Shown piece after piece: positions 25,370-34,559 of a DNA stretch of 64,000 bases. The position numbers and the translations under genes were made by a program. Numbering within the stretch: position 1 is the first letter of the stretch; each line of letters begins with the position of its first letter. The stretch spans positions 1 through 64,000 of the forward strand of contig CAYVKM010000007.1 of NCBI GenBank assembly GCA_964452045.1, read 5' to 3'. This DNA is from CAYVKM01 sp964452045. GTDB lineage: Bacteria; Calditrichota; Calditrichia; RBG-13-44-9. The notes under the pieces were generated by a model. It was not told the DNA's origin. It searched no databases and saw only the letters and a program-made list of their open reading frames with translations.

Positions 25370-26896
25370 ATGGAAAGACGGAAATTGATTCAGTATGGTG
25401 TTTTGTTTGTTACGATTGGCTTGGTTATCGGCCTGATTATATCCGCAAACTTCAATTTAATGAAATCCGGACATGCCGGTGAAAATCCTGTTATGCCGTC
25501 AGAACCTCCCCAAATTTCGGAATTGGGGAATATTGAGGGTACTGATATCATGCAGGCCATCAGCGATGCCTTCGCAAATGTCGCGGAAAAGGTAAATGGA
25601 TCTGTGGTCACTATTTCCACGGAAACGATTATTAAAGGGAGGAGAATGCCCTTCGGTCAATTCCCGTTTGAGGAATTTTTCGGACAGGATTTTCACCGAT
25701 TTTTTGGTCAACCAAGTCAGCCACAAAAAGACCTAAAACGATATGGACTTGGTTCAGGAGTTATCGTATCGGCTGACGGAATAATTTTAACTAATAATCA
25801 TGTCATTAAAGGGGCAGACAATATCAAAATCCGTCTGATGGACGGAAAAGAATATGACGGTGAAATAAAGGGTACTGATCCAAACACGGATCTCGCGGTC
25901 ATCAAAATTGACGCTAAAGATCTACCGGCGCTGAAATTCGGAGATTCTGATAAATCCCGAGTAGGGGAATGGGTTCTGGCAATCGGCTCTCCGCTATCGG
26001 AGGAACTGGCTCATACTGTGACTTCGGGAATCATTAGTGCAAAAGGGCGCACTGGTCTGTTCGATCAGCGGCAATATGAAGATTTTATTCAAACTGATGC
26101 GGCAATCAATCCGGGAAACTCGGGTGGTGCATTGGTCAATCTCCGCGGTGAGTTGGTGGGAATCAATACCGCCATTGCCAGCCGCAACGGTGGTTTTATG
26201 GGAATAGGTTTTGCCATTCCCTCCAATCTGGCCAATAAAGTTATGACCGATATTCTGGAGAAGGGCAGGGTCGTCCGAGGTTGGTTAGGTGTTTATATTC
26301 AGGATATCAACACTGAATTGGCAAATGCGCTTGGACTATCTGCACCTACCGGGGTTTTGATTTCCGGAGTCCAGGAAGACAGCCCGGCCAAAAAAGCCGG
26401 TCTGAAGGCAGAAGATGTGGTGTTAAAATTTAATGATCGTCAGGTAAAAAATTCTGCAGAACTACGCACCTTAGTGGCCTCGGCAGGCCCTGATACAAAA
26501 ATTAAGTTGGGAATTTTAAGGGATGGTAAAGATAAAGAAATAGAGGTTAAATTAGGTGAACTAACCGAAGAAGTAGCGGCATCATCGGAAAATACTGGAG
26601 CTTCTGAAAATATCGGTTTGCAAGTCTCCGATATCACTCCCCAACTGGTAGAAAAGTATAATTTGAAGGTAGAAAAGGATGCGGTAGTGATTACTGAGGT
26701 TGAAAGAGGAAGTGTTGCAGATCAATCGAATCTGAAACCCGGTGATGTTATCCTTAAAGTCAATCGTCAGACGGTTAGGAATGTCCCTGATTATAACAAA
26801 ATTCTAAAGTCCACCAAACCGGGTGAAACCCTGTTATTATACATTCAGAGGGATGAAGCCAGAATTTTCGTGGCATTCACTGTTCCTGAAAAATAA
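25370..26896 (+). CDS. Do-family serine protease (DegP/HtrA-like)
   Basis: A 508-residue periplasmic protease with an N-terminal signal or membrane anchor (residues 9-29). The trypsin-like domain keeps the triad His144 (TNNHVIKGA), Asp174 (NTDLAVIKID) and Ser251 (NPGNSGGALVN). Two PDZ domains follow (about 300-395 and 415-505), each with its GLKAEDVVLKF or NLKPGDVILKV core. Length and two PDZ domains match DegP/DegQ/MucD. It degrades or holds misfolded envelope proteins. It lies 48 bases after clpB with its own GAGGAG, and a strong terminator follows. Cytoplasmic disaggregase plus periplasmic protease in one unit suggests a general protein-damage response. Confidence 0.93.
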   Translation: MERRKLIQYGVLFVTIGLVIGLIISANFNLMKSGHAGENPVMPSEPPQISELGNIEGTDIMQAISDAFANVAEKVNGSVVTISTETIIKGRRMPFGQFPFEEFFGQDFHRFFGQPSQPQKDLKRYGLGSGVIVSADGIILTNNHVIKGADNIKIRLMDGKEYDGEIKGTDPNTDLAVIKIDAKDLPALKFGDSDKSRVGEWVLAIGSPLSEELAHTVTSGIISAKGRTGLFDQRQYEDFIQTDAAINPGNSGGALVNLRGELVGINTAIASRNGGFMGIGFAIPSNLANKVMTDILEKGRVVRGWLGVYIQDINTELANALGLSAPTGVLISGVQEDSPAKKAGLKAEDVVLKFNDRQVKNSAELRTLVASAGPDTKIKLGILRDGKDKEIEVKLGELTEEVAASSENTGASENIGLQVSDITPQLVEKYNLKVEKDAVVITEVERGSVADQSNLKPGDVILKVNRQTVRNVPDYNKILKSTKPGETLLLYIQRDEARIFVAFTVPEK

Positions 26897-26903
26897 ATTG
26901 TCC

Positions 26904-26936
26904 GGGGACTCTTAAAATTGGGAGTCCCCTTTTTTT
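26904..26936 (+). terminator. Rho-independent terminator after the Do protease
   Basis: An 8-bp perfect stem, GGGGACTC (26904-26911) and GAGTCCCC (26922-26929), is followed by seven Ts, starting 8 bases after the stop. The remaining 250 bases to the next gene show no clear feature. Confidence 0.93.
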
Positions 26937-27186
26937 GATACTCGCGACCGATTATATTTTGATTCATTAATCCGCCTGAAATTTTTCTGTCCATTCCGTA
27001 ATACCAAGAATAATGTCGGATTATCTTTCCCCAAAATTTGACGATTATCCTGCAAGATTGATCGAACCCGGAATAATAAAGGGGTATAAATAATAGAAAT
27101 GATTGGCATTGTTAAAGATATAGTTCTTAAATTTTGCACTCGATGAAAACGAAATCACTGCACTTTCTGATAAACTTGGAGATAGT

Positions 27187-28284
27187 ATGTCGAACAAAAG
27201 GGTTGGTATTCTTACCGGTGGTGGGGATTGTCCCGGTTTAAATGCGGTTATACGCGGTGTTACTAAAACGGCAATAACCAGATACGGCATGGAAGTGATT
27301 GGATTTAAGGATGGTTTTGAAGGACTTATAGATAACCGCTTTATTATTCTGACCTATGAAAATGTTTCCGGGATTTTGACCCAGGGTGGAACAATCCTTG
27401 GTACCAGCAATAAGGCTAACCCATTTCAACATCATGTCCTGGAAAATGGAAAAATTATCGTGAAGGATGTCTCCGATGAGAGTATGGCACTTTATAAGGA
27501 TCTGGGTCTGGATGCTCTAATCGCCGTCGGTGGCGATGGGACTATGACTATTGCAGGTCTGCTGGCAAAGAAGGGTGCTAATGTAGTCGGTGTACCGAAA
27601 ACAATTGATAAGGATCTAGTAGAAACGGATACAACATTTGGATTTGATACAGCCCGGGCGATCGCTACGGAAGCCATCGATCGGCTTCACAGCACCGCAC
27701 AGTCCCACCACCGGGTTATGGTAGTGGAAGTGATGGGAAGGAACGCTGGTTGGCTGGCCTTGGAATCCGGAATAGCTGGGGGTGGTGACGTAATTTTGAT
27801 TCCGGAAATCCCCTTTGAGATTGAAGAAATTGTACGGGTGGTTAGACAGCGAAGTCGTTTTGGGAAGCGATTCAGCATTGTTGTCGCATCCGAAGGTGCG
27901 GTTCAGAAAGGTGGGGAGCAGGTAGTGCGAAAGGTGGTCTCAGATAGTCCGGAAAAAATTCGTCTGGGGGGAATAGCACAACATATTGCAAATCAGATTG
28001 AGAATGAAACAAAAATAGAATGCAGGGTAGCCATTCTCGGGCATTTACAACGGGGTGGAACACCCACACCCATGGATCGCATTCTGGCCACCCAATTTGC
28101 GGTAAAGGCCATGGATCTGGTGGCTAAAGGGAATTTTAACCAAATGGTTGCCGTTCATGGAAATCAGATTGTATCCGTACCCATAGAAAAGGTGATGGGC
28201 AGGCAAAAATTAGTACCACGGGATTCCGATCTTATCGAAGCAGGTCTATCGGTAGGAACCAGTTTTGGCATTAAACTGGATTAG
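27187..28284 (+). CDS. pfkA: 6-phosphofructokinase, group III type
   Basis: A 365-residue phosphofructokinase. Visible motifs are GGGDCPGLNAVIRG at the phosphate loop, AVGGDGTMT, PKTIDKDLVETDTTFGFDTA with catalytic Asp141, MGRNAGWLAL, and GHLQRGGTPTPMDR. Residue 118, equivalent to Gly104 of E. coli PfkA, is Gly, which favours ATP over pyrophosphate. Residue 138, equivalent to position 124, is Lys, as in group III (actinobacterial-type) enzymes. It should phosphorylate fructose-6-phosphate in glycolysis. It stands alone: a terminator precedes it and it converges within 9 bases on the minus-strand phosphatase cluster. Confidence 0.93.
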   Translation: MSNKRVGILTGGGDCPGLNAVIRGVTKTAITRYGMEVIGFKDGFEGLIDNRFIILTYENVSGILTQGGTILGTSNKANPFQHHVLENGKIIVKDVSDESMALYKDLGLDALIAVGGDGTMTIAGLLAKKGANVVGVPKTIDKDLVETDTTFGFDTARAIATEAIDRLHSTAQSHHRVMVVEVMGRNAGWLALESGIAGGGDVILIPEIPFEIEEIVRVVRQRSRFGKRFSIVVASEGAVQKGGEQVVRKVVSDSPEKIRLGGIAQHIANQIENETKIECRVAILGHLQRGGTPTPMDRILATQFAVKAMDLVAKGNFNQMVAVHGNQIVSVPIEKVMGRQKLVPRDSDLIEAGLSVGTSFGIKLD

Positions 28285-28293
28285 ATTTATTTT

Positions 28294-30069
28294 TTAGCTG
28301 ACTCTTTTACCTATTAGTAAAGTTATATCATCGTACTGCGGTGCACCTTCTGAAAATTTCAGTATATCTGCTACCAGCCCTTCGGCCAGGGTTTTGGCTC
28401 CCAGTTTATTATTTCCGATGATAAATTTCTGTAATCTTTCTTCACCATATTCATCTTCTTTTCTATCCAGGGCTTCATTAACACCATCGGTATAGCAAAC
28501 CAGAATATCTTTAGGCTGAAATTTGATTTTTCCGGTTTCATAGTGATAATCAGGAATCATTCCCAGAATAATTCCCCCGATATCCAGCAAATCTAATTTA
28601 CCATCGGGATGCAGAAACATTGGCGGATTATGACCGGCGTTCACATAGCTGAAATCATGTGAACGAATATCTAGTATTCCGACAAAGAAGGTAATATATT
28701 TATCAAGATCGGTATTTTGATGAATAAGATTATTCAATCTTCCTACAATCTGGTCAAGCGGCATATTCTCCCGGATAAGACTTCGCAGACCCGCCTGCAA
28801 ATTGGCCATAAGCAAGGCTGCCGGCACGCTCTTGCCCGAAACGTCCGCGATGGCCAAGGCCACGGTGTTATCTGATATCGGGATCACATCATAGTAATCG
28901 CCGCCGACTTCTTTGCTGGATTTATTGATTCCCCAAATGTCATACCCTGGAACAGTAATGATCTCACGCGGCAGCAGTTTCGTCTGAATTGTCTTAGCAA
29001 CCTGCAACTCCTGCTCAATTCTTTGCTTTTCAAGTGTCTCCTTGAATAAGCGTGCGTTTTCAATAGAAATTACTGCTTGGTTCACCAAGGTGCTTAGAAA
29101 TTCAACATCGATATCAGTATATTTTTGCTTATTTATTTTCTCACCAAGCAAAATATACCCGATATTCTGGTTTTGGTGACGTAAAGGAATGAAAATTCGC
29201 GCCCCAATTTTCCATAATTGATCTTTCAGCTCTTTTGGTGCGATAGTATCTATTATTGCAGCAGATTCCAAAGTTGGGTATTGAGATAATTTTTTAGATA
29301 CATTTTCTATGTTATCCTGAAGGAATCCCTTACAATCGATCTTTTGCAAATCTCCATTTCTTTGGATAACTATTGCATAATGATAAACCAGCATTTGACC
29401 CATCAGGGCATAGGTCAGCAGTTTCACAATTTTGTCGCTGTCCAGAGTTGCCGATAATCCCTGGGCAATGTCGAAAAGGGTTTTTAACTGCTGGATCCGT
29501 TCATCAAGTTGAAGGTTAATATTTTTAATTTCTTCGACTTTTAAGGCATTCATTATAGCAGTTGCAGACAGATTTGCCAGAGAAAGCATAAAATCGATCT
29601 CTTCTTCGGTAAAAGCCTGTTTGGTGAGTTTGTGCCCATAGAGGACAAGCCCGATGAGCTGATTTTGGGATGTAATCGGTACTGCGATGGCAAATTTTTG
29701 GTCAGTCAAAAATGTGATAAAATCTTTATCAATCTTTGCTTCACTTTTTTTTGCTTTATCATCCATCAAGTAAACTTCTGCTGGCAATTTTTCTTCCGCA
29801 AAACGAGCATCCCAGATCTCTTCCGATACACCCTTCCATAATCTTGGTTGAAAATTTTCGTCTATTTTTAATAAAATTGCACCGCGGGAGATCATTAATC
29901 GACCCATAGGGATCAACAGGATATTGTTCAAAACCTCATTCAGTTCCAGAGAAGAATTTAAAATCTGACTGATTTCAAAAAGAGAGGAAAGCTCCAGTAG
30001 TCGTTCATTGATGGCCTGAATGTTCTCTGTCTGGTATTTGTCCGACAGGTAATCCTGAAATCCCGCCAT
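28294..30069 (-). CDS. GAF-PP2C (SpoIIE/RsbU-type) phosphatase
   Basis: A 591-residue soluble protein. Two GAF-like sensor domains occupy about 25-180 and 195-345, each with the F-x-E-E-I-D/D-V-E-F-L-S-x-L-x-N-Q end typical of GAF. A short helical linker (KQRIEQELQVAKTIQTKLLP) leads into a PP2C-like SpoIIE phosphatase (about 370-590) with metal motifs GGDYYDVI, IADVSGKSVPAAL and YTDGVNEA. RsbU-type enzymes dephosphorylate STAS proteins. The STAS protein and the matching kinase are coded just upstream on the same strand. GGAAG lies before the ATG. The GAF ligands are unknown. Confidence 0.9.
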   Translation of the reverse strand: MAGFQDYLSDKYQTENIQAINERLLELSSLFEISQILNSSLELNEVLNNILLIPMGRLMISRGAILLKIDENFQPRLWKGVSEEIWDARFAEEKLPAEVYLMDDKAKKSEAKIDKDFITFLTDQKFAIAVPITSQNQLIGLVLYGHKLTKQAFTEEEIDFMLSLANLSATAIMNALKVEEIKNINLQLDERIQQLKTLFDIAQGLSATLDSDKIVKLLTYALMGQMLVYHYAIVIQRNGDLQKIDCKGFLQDNIENVSKKLSQYPTLESAAIIDTIAPKELKDQLWKIGARIFIPLRHQNQNIGYILLGEKINKQKYTDIDVEFLSTLVNQAVISIENARLFKETLEKQRIEQELQVAKTIQTKLLPREIITVPGYDIWGINKSSKEVGGDYYDVIPISDNTVALAIADVSGKSVPAALLMANLQAGLRSLIRENMPLDQIVGRLNNLIHQNTDLDKYITFFVGILDIRSHDFSYVNAGHNPPMFLHPDGKLDLLDIGGIILGMIPDYHYETGKIKFQPKDILVCYTDGVNEALDRKEDEYGEERLQKFIIGNNKLGAKTLAEGLVADILKFSEGAPQYDDITLLIGKRVS

Positions 30070-30174
30070 TTTGCTTCCTTTTTTTATGGATTAAGGAAAA
30101 GGATATGTTCCTGAACTGGAAATTTTGAAATCAATGAAATGTGAAGTTGAGTATATATTGTTTTAATGTTGGTA

Positions 30175-30630
30175 TCACGATTGTACATTTGGCTTAAACT
30201 TTACCATCCGGACTCTGTTTCTCACGCCGGGTTTAATGGTGTAATCAACTTTATCCATCAATGTTTTGATGAGATAGAGTCCCAGACCACCCCTTTTCAT
30301 CTTTTTAAGATATTCATCCATTTCCGGTGTTTTAATCTCTTTGGGATCGAATCCCTGTCCCCGGTCTATCACATCGATCTCGATTCGATTCTGATAAACG
30401 GTTACTTCAATAGTTAAAAATTTTCTATTGGACCTGTTGCCTTTATAGGCATGTTTAATGACATTGGTACTTGCCTCATCAACAGCTAATTCAATCCGAT
30501 GAATGTTTTCGTCTGAAAATCCCATATTTTGAGCGATCCTTGAGACGAAGTCACGGATAATCTCCAGGTTAGCCGTCTCCAAAGGCAGTTTTAGGTTGAA
30601 CTTTTTTCCTGTTCTTTTCTTCTCAGCCAT
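30175..30630 (-). CDS. Anti-sigma-type serine kinase (RsbW/SpoIIAB-like)
   Basis: A 151-residue GHKL-fold ATP-binding protein. The N box is VDEASTNVIKHAYK, the G1 box DRGQGFDP and the G2 box RGGLGLYLIKTLMD. This is the RsbW/SpoIIAB type, which phosphorylates its STAS partner on serine and binds either that partner or a sigma factor. A basic N-terminal extension (AEKKRTGKKFNL) is unremarkable. The gene lies 26 bases after the STAS gene and 105 before a phosphatase gene, all on the minus strand. No sigma factor is coded nearby, so the controlled target is elsewhere or is not a sigma factor. Confidence 0.9.
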   Translation of the reverse strand: MAEKKRTGKKFNLKLPLETANLEIIRDFVSRIAQNMGFSDENIHRIELAVDEASTNVIKHAYKGNRSNRKFLTIEVTVYQNRIEIDVIDRGQGFDPKEIKTPEMDEYLKKMKRGGLGLYLIKTLMDKVDYTIKPGVRNRVRMVKFKPNVQS

Positions 30631-30656
30631 TATATCACCTAATGGACCTTTCGCTC

Positions 30657-31016
30657 CTAAGCCTTTTTACCTTTATTGAATTTCTGAATTGCCTTATCTT
30701 CAGAATCATAAAATTCATAAAGACTGGGAAACCCTAATAGATCGAAGACTTTAAAAACTTTGGGTGCCGCACAACAAATTTTCAGATCACCACCGTTGTT
30801 TCGTATATCTTCGATTACGCCCATAAAAACCCCTAAACCGGCAGAGCTTATATATTGTAAACCATCAAGATTCACAATGATATTAAAATTATTGTCTTTA
30901 ATCAGTTTCTGCAGATGCGATTCAAAATCCGGGGCGGTATGCGCATCCAGATAACCCTGAATATTTAAGATGCTTACCCTTTCGGCATCTTTACGAAAAA
31001 CTTCAAACTTTTCCAT
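30657..31016 (-). CDS. STAS-domain anti-anti-sigma factor (RsbV/SpoIIAA-like)
   Basis: A 119-residue single STAS domain. The motif YISSAGLGV (residues 55-63) carries the phosphorylatable serine (Ser57 or Ser58) used by SpoIIAA and RsbV. NLDGLQ before it and FDLLGFPSLYEFY after it are family features. It should switch partner according to phosphorylation by the kinase coded next to it and dephosphorylation by the PP2C proteins coded on both sides. The gap to the upstream phosphatase gene is 195 bases, so this gene and those downstream may have their own promoter. Confidence 0.92.
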   Translation of the reverse strand: MEKFEVFRKDAERVSILNIQGYLDAHTAPDFESHLQKLIKDNNFNIIVNLDGLQYISSAGLGVFMGVIEDIRNNGGDLKICCAAPKVFKVFDLLGFPSLYEFYDSEDKAIQKFNKGKKA

Positions 31017-31211
31017 CTAACGCTCCTCGCCTGTCTGTTTGAGACTACGACAAATTAACAGAAAAAGTTATATCCTTAATAATACTTATACTTACGTCTT
31101 CTTTAATTCTGAAAAATGAGGTGTTTAATATAATATCAATTTTACATTCACGATAATTATATTCCAAATTAAAATCCATATTTGACTTATCTCAATATTT
31201 CGATTAATTAA

Positions 31212-33290
31212 CTAGACGCCTTTCAGAACAATAAAAGTGAGATCATCATGTAATGATGTCTTTCCACAGAAGTCGACCACGGCATTTAATAAATTATCCT
31301 TAATTTCTTCAGCTGATTTATTTTTGCATCCCTGAATGAGCTGATGCAAGCGGTCTTCCCCAAACTCTTCACCGGTCTCGTTTCTTGCTTCAGTGACACC
31401 ATCAGTATAAAGCAGAACGATGCCGTTGTCTTTGATATGTAAGATTTCTTCTTCCAGTATTTTATCAAATATAGTCCCGGAATCAAGACCCAACCCCAGG
31501 CCTTTGGTCATTACAGTTTTTAAAGCTTTGCCATTACTTGAACAAAACAGCACCGGGGTATGTCCGGCACGGGCAAAGGTGACTTTCTTGGTTTCCGGAT
31601 CAATCTTGGCAAAAATTGCACTGACAAAAGAATTTCTTTCAATATTCGGGTAAATAATCCGGTTAGTTTCACTCGCCATTGCCGAGGGTTTTGTATGATT
31701 TTGGGCTAAGGTCTGGATAATCCCTTTGAATTCCGCCATATATAATGCAGCTGAAGTTCCTTTTCCGGAAACATCGCCAATTATCAGACCCGGTTTCCCG
31801 TCAGCAAAGTGGAAAAAATCGTAATAATCTCCACCAACCTCATAGGCACTCAGGCAATAAGCTTCCAGTTCAAAATTGGAAATTTCAGGCAATTTTTGGG
31901 GTAATAATTTTTTCTGAACATCTCTGGCCACTTTTAATTCATGCTCAAGTCTTTCCCGCTCAAGTGATTCTTTCAATAGTTGGGTATTTTCCAGGGCAAC
32001 CGCCGCCTGGTTGGCTACTCCCTGAATAAGCGAGATATCGTCAATATCAAATGAATATTCACGAGCCTTGGTGGAATAAATCATTCCCATAAGGCTTCCC
32101 CGATTGCTGAATAGTGGAGCACCTAAAATTGATTTCGCATCCTTTTTCCAATTTAGCAACTCTTTGAATTGGCGATTGTGGGAGATATCATTAATCAAGT
32201 ATGCTTCTTTTTGATTAACAATATGTTTATTCAATCCATCGAGCTTGGTCAATGGCAATTTCTCTAGCTCCTCTTTTTCCAGGTTCAAACTGGACACCAC
32301 GCTAAAGGTGTTTTCATTGGGATTGAAAATACTTAACCAGGTAGAATGTCCTTCCAGAAAATCTGAGGTAGATTGGGTAATTAATGGGAGCAGCTTTTCA
32401 ATCTTTGTTTCGCTGTTTAACATCCGGCCCAGATCATACAGGGAATTCAATTCTTTCATTTTTCTGTCGAAAGCCCGGGCGGTTGGCAAATGAAAAAGCA
32501 GTTTAAAAAGTGCTATACCTCCGTAAATAACCAGGAACAACCACATTGCGTAGGTGAGGGCCGCTATGGAAAGACTATAGGCCGGCAAGGTAGATCGATA
32601 GGCAAAATCGAACAGGGTTGCTATAGCCGCATACACCGGAATACCCAGGAAAAAATAAATTATTTTCTTTTTACGGGAGAGGTGGGTTATCCATTCGTTA
32701 CGGAATGATAAAATGAGAATAAAAATAATGGTGAAGATAAAAGAGATATCATTTGCCAGGGTATCGGAGTTAAACCGGAACCACCCCACGGGCTGTCGGG
32801 TCATGAATACTGCTACGGCATTTATAGTTATTGAAAGCAGAAACAGGTTGAAAATAATTGCCGTGTTTCGCTTCCTTTTGTAAAAAATGAGTTGTTTCAG
32901 AATAAATATAGCTGGGACAAAGGTAAGCGCTGCCAAGATGGCGAATATAGATGATGCAATAATCGCGCTGGTGGAACCGTAGGTTGGCGGGAAACCGCTT
33001 CCATAAGTAGGATCGAAAAGCAAATTAATGATGATTGCTAAAAGGAAATTTGCCCCGATAAGGACTGCGATGTATAGAATATTTTGTTGAATGGATAATT
33101 CATCATAGTGTAATCGGTTCTTTATGATTTGAAAAGCCAGGAATATAATTCCGAAAATAACAATTTCGCGGATATAGGCAATCGGACTTACCGCAATATC
33201 GCTGTAATAGGAAATAAGATCAACAAAGAATACCAGAATAACAATAACTGGTATGAGAAAGTAGAGTATTTTCAGTAGTTTCTTGAGCAT
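31212..33290 (-). CDS. Membrane-bound GAF-PP2C (SpoIIE-type) phosphatase
   Basis: A 692-residue protein with about eight membrane helices in residues 5-270, a GAF domain (about 285-435; SILGAPLFSNRGSLMGMIY, DISLIQGVANQAAVALEN), a helical linker and a PP2C-like phosphatase (about 460-690) with GGDYYDFFHF, IGDVSGKGTSAALYMA and YTDGVTEARN. The catalytic core is like that of the other phosphatase in this cluster, but the input is membrane-based, so the two may give cytoplasmic and envelope inputs to one switch. The ATG overlaps the upstream lipoprotein stop by one base (TAATG), which indicates coupled translation. Confidence 0.9.
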   Translation of the reverse strand: MLKKLLKILYFLIPVIVILVFFVDLISYYSDIAVSPIAYIREIVIFGIIFLAFQIIKNRLHYDELSIQQNILYIAVLIGANFLLAIIINLLFDPTYGSGFPPTYGSTSAIIASSIFAILAALTFVPAIFILKQLIFYKRKRNTAIIFNLFLLSITINAVAVFMTRQPVGWFRFNSDTLANDISFIFTIIFILILSFRNEWITHLSRKKKIIYFFLGIPVYAAIATLFDFAYRSTLPAYSLSIAALTYAMWLFLVIYGGIALFKLLFHLPTARAFDRKMKELNSLYDLGRMLNSETKIEKLLPLITQSTSDFLEGHSTWLSIFNPNENTFSVVSSLNLEKEELEKLPLTKLDGLNKHIVNQKEAYLINDISHNRQFKELLNWKKDAKSILGAPLFSNRGSLMGMIYSTKAREYSFDIDDISLIQGVANQAAVALENTQLLKESLERERLEHELKVARDVQKKLLPQKLPEISNFELEAYCLSAYEVGGDYYDFFHFADGKPGLIIGDVSGKGTSAALYMAEFKGIIQTLAQNHTKPSAMASETNRIIYPNIERNSFVSAIFAKIDPETKKVTFARAGHTPVLFCSSNGKALKTVMTKGLGLGLDSGTIFDKILEEEILHIKDNGIVLLYTDGVTEARNETGEEFGEDRLHQLIQGCKNKSAEEIKDNLLNAVVDFCGKTSLHDDLTFIVLKGV

Positions 33291-34543
33291 TATTGAATGA
33301 GTGCTTTTACCGGATCGTAAATATCATCGTTTTCCGAAATTAAGCCTCCTGTGCTGTCATACAAAGCTGTTCTATTTAAATATCTTTGAACGGTTATTAA
33401 AGAATTGTCAATAGTATTTACTTGCATATCACTAAAATTGCCCGATGTTGTTCGTTCTAAAAGACGTTGCCCTGAATCAGAAAGTTTCACCAGAAGGTAA
33501 TTATTTAAGTCAATAAACTCACTGGCCCAGAAATAATCTCTTCCTGAAGCACGGGCAAATATTTCAAAGAAACCATCAATATACGTATCCTCACTTTTAC
33601 CTGAACTCAGTTGAAATTTTCTAATGAGTGATCTTTTATCCGAAATATTTGCTGCTAAAATATAAACATTGCCGTCATCATATAAAAGATCCTGTCCTAA
33701 ATAATCCGGAGGGAGAAAACTTGTATCCAGGGAGACGCCATCAACTGAATATATGTTAACCTTGTCACTGTCAATTGTGGCAATATTTTGCTCTGGGGTG
33801 AGAATCATTTTGAAATAGTTATCTTCATTCAGATCTATGGAATCGATTATTGTTTGCTGGGATAAAGTATATATTTTCCCTTTTTGTGAATCCAAAATAT
33901 ACAGACGTTGATTTAAGTTATCCCATTTTAAATCCACCGGCATCAGCAAATGATCTTCAAAGAAAAAATCTTCATACCCGAGGGACAGGTTCAGTTTGCT
34001 GATGGAGCGATATTGAGCGTATGCCAGCCACACCTGTTCATTGGCTTGGTCCCAGGCCCAATTGATTGGTGGAAATTCGGTATCATAAATCTGCATTCGA
34101 TGCAAAAGGTCGTAGGAGTATTCATGAATAGAATATCCGTATCGGGACAGAATTTCTATGGTACCTGGACCCGGGAGGGTTTTCTGAATTCTTGACGGTT
34201 TACTCTCTGTTTGATAACCAAGCACAGAAACCCTATAAAAATACCAGCGATAGAAGGCAACGGAGCTATCAATGTAACTTTTTATCTCCGGATCCACTTC
34301 TTTCAATAGTTCGAAAGAATTGGTATCGTCTACTGCCCGGTATATTCTAAAACCGTAATAATCCTTGAGATCTTTAACATCCCAATTCAGGGTAACCTGA
34401 TGACCATCAGGAAATAGCTGGAGATCGACCGGTGTTTTAAATTTTCCCAACGGATCAAGAGGATTATCACGCTCCCGTCCGGAACAACTGAGGACAATAA
34501 GAAGAAGGACTGATATATAAATTAGCAAAAAATTCTTTTTCAT
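33290..34543 (-). CDS. Lipoprotein with FN3-like domain and propeller-like repeats
   Basis: A 417-residue predicted lipoprotein: signal peptide ending VLSC (Cys20), then GRERDNPLDP, a post-lipobox stretch common in FCB lipoproteins. Residues 38-120 look like a fibronectin type III domain (VTLNWDVKDLKDYYGFRIYRA). The rest has recurring WDQANEQVWLAY, WDNLNQRLYILD and EFIDLNNYLLVKL units that suggest a beta-propeller. There is no catalytic motif. It is translationally coupled to the membrane phosphatase, so it may be that sensor's extracytoplasmic partner; this is inference from position. Its exact family is not recognised. Confidence 0.7.
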   Translation of the reverse strand: MKKNFLLIYISVLLLIVLSCSGRERDNPLDPLGKFKTPVDLQLFPDGHQVTLNWDVKDLKDYYGFRIYRAVDDTNSFELLKEVDPEIKSYIDSSVAFYRWYFYRVSVLGYQTESKPSRIQKTLPGPGTIEILSRYGYSIHEYSYDLLHRMQIYDTEFPPINWAWDQANEQVWLAYAQYRSISKLNLSLGYEDFFFEDHLLMPVDLKWDNLNQRLYILDSQKGKIYTLSQQTIIDSIDLNEDNYFKMILTPEQNIATIDSDKVNIYSVDGVSLDTSFLPPDYLGQDLLYDDGNVYILAANISDKRSLIRKFQLSSGKSEDTYIDGFFEIFARASGRDYFWASEFIDLNNYLLVKLSDSGQRLLERTTSGNFSDMQVNTIDNSLITVQRYLNRTALYDSTGGLISENDDIYDPVKALIQ

Positions 34544-34559
34544 AAACTTCTGATAAAAA

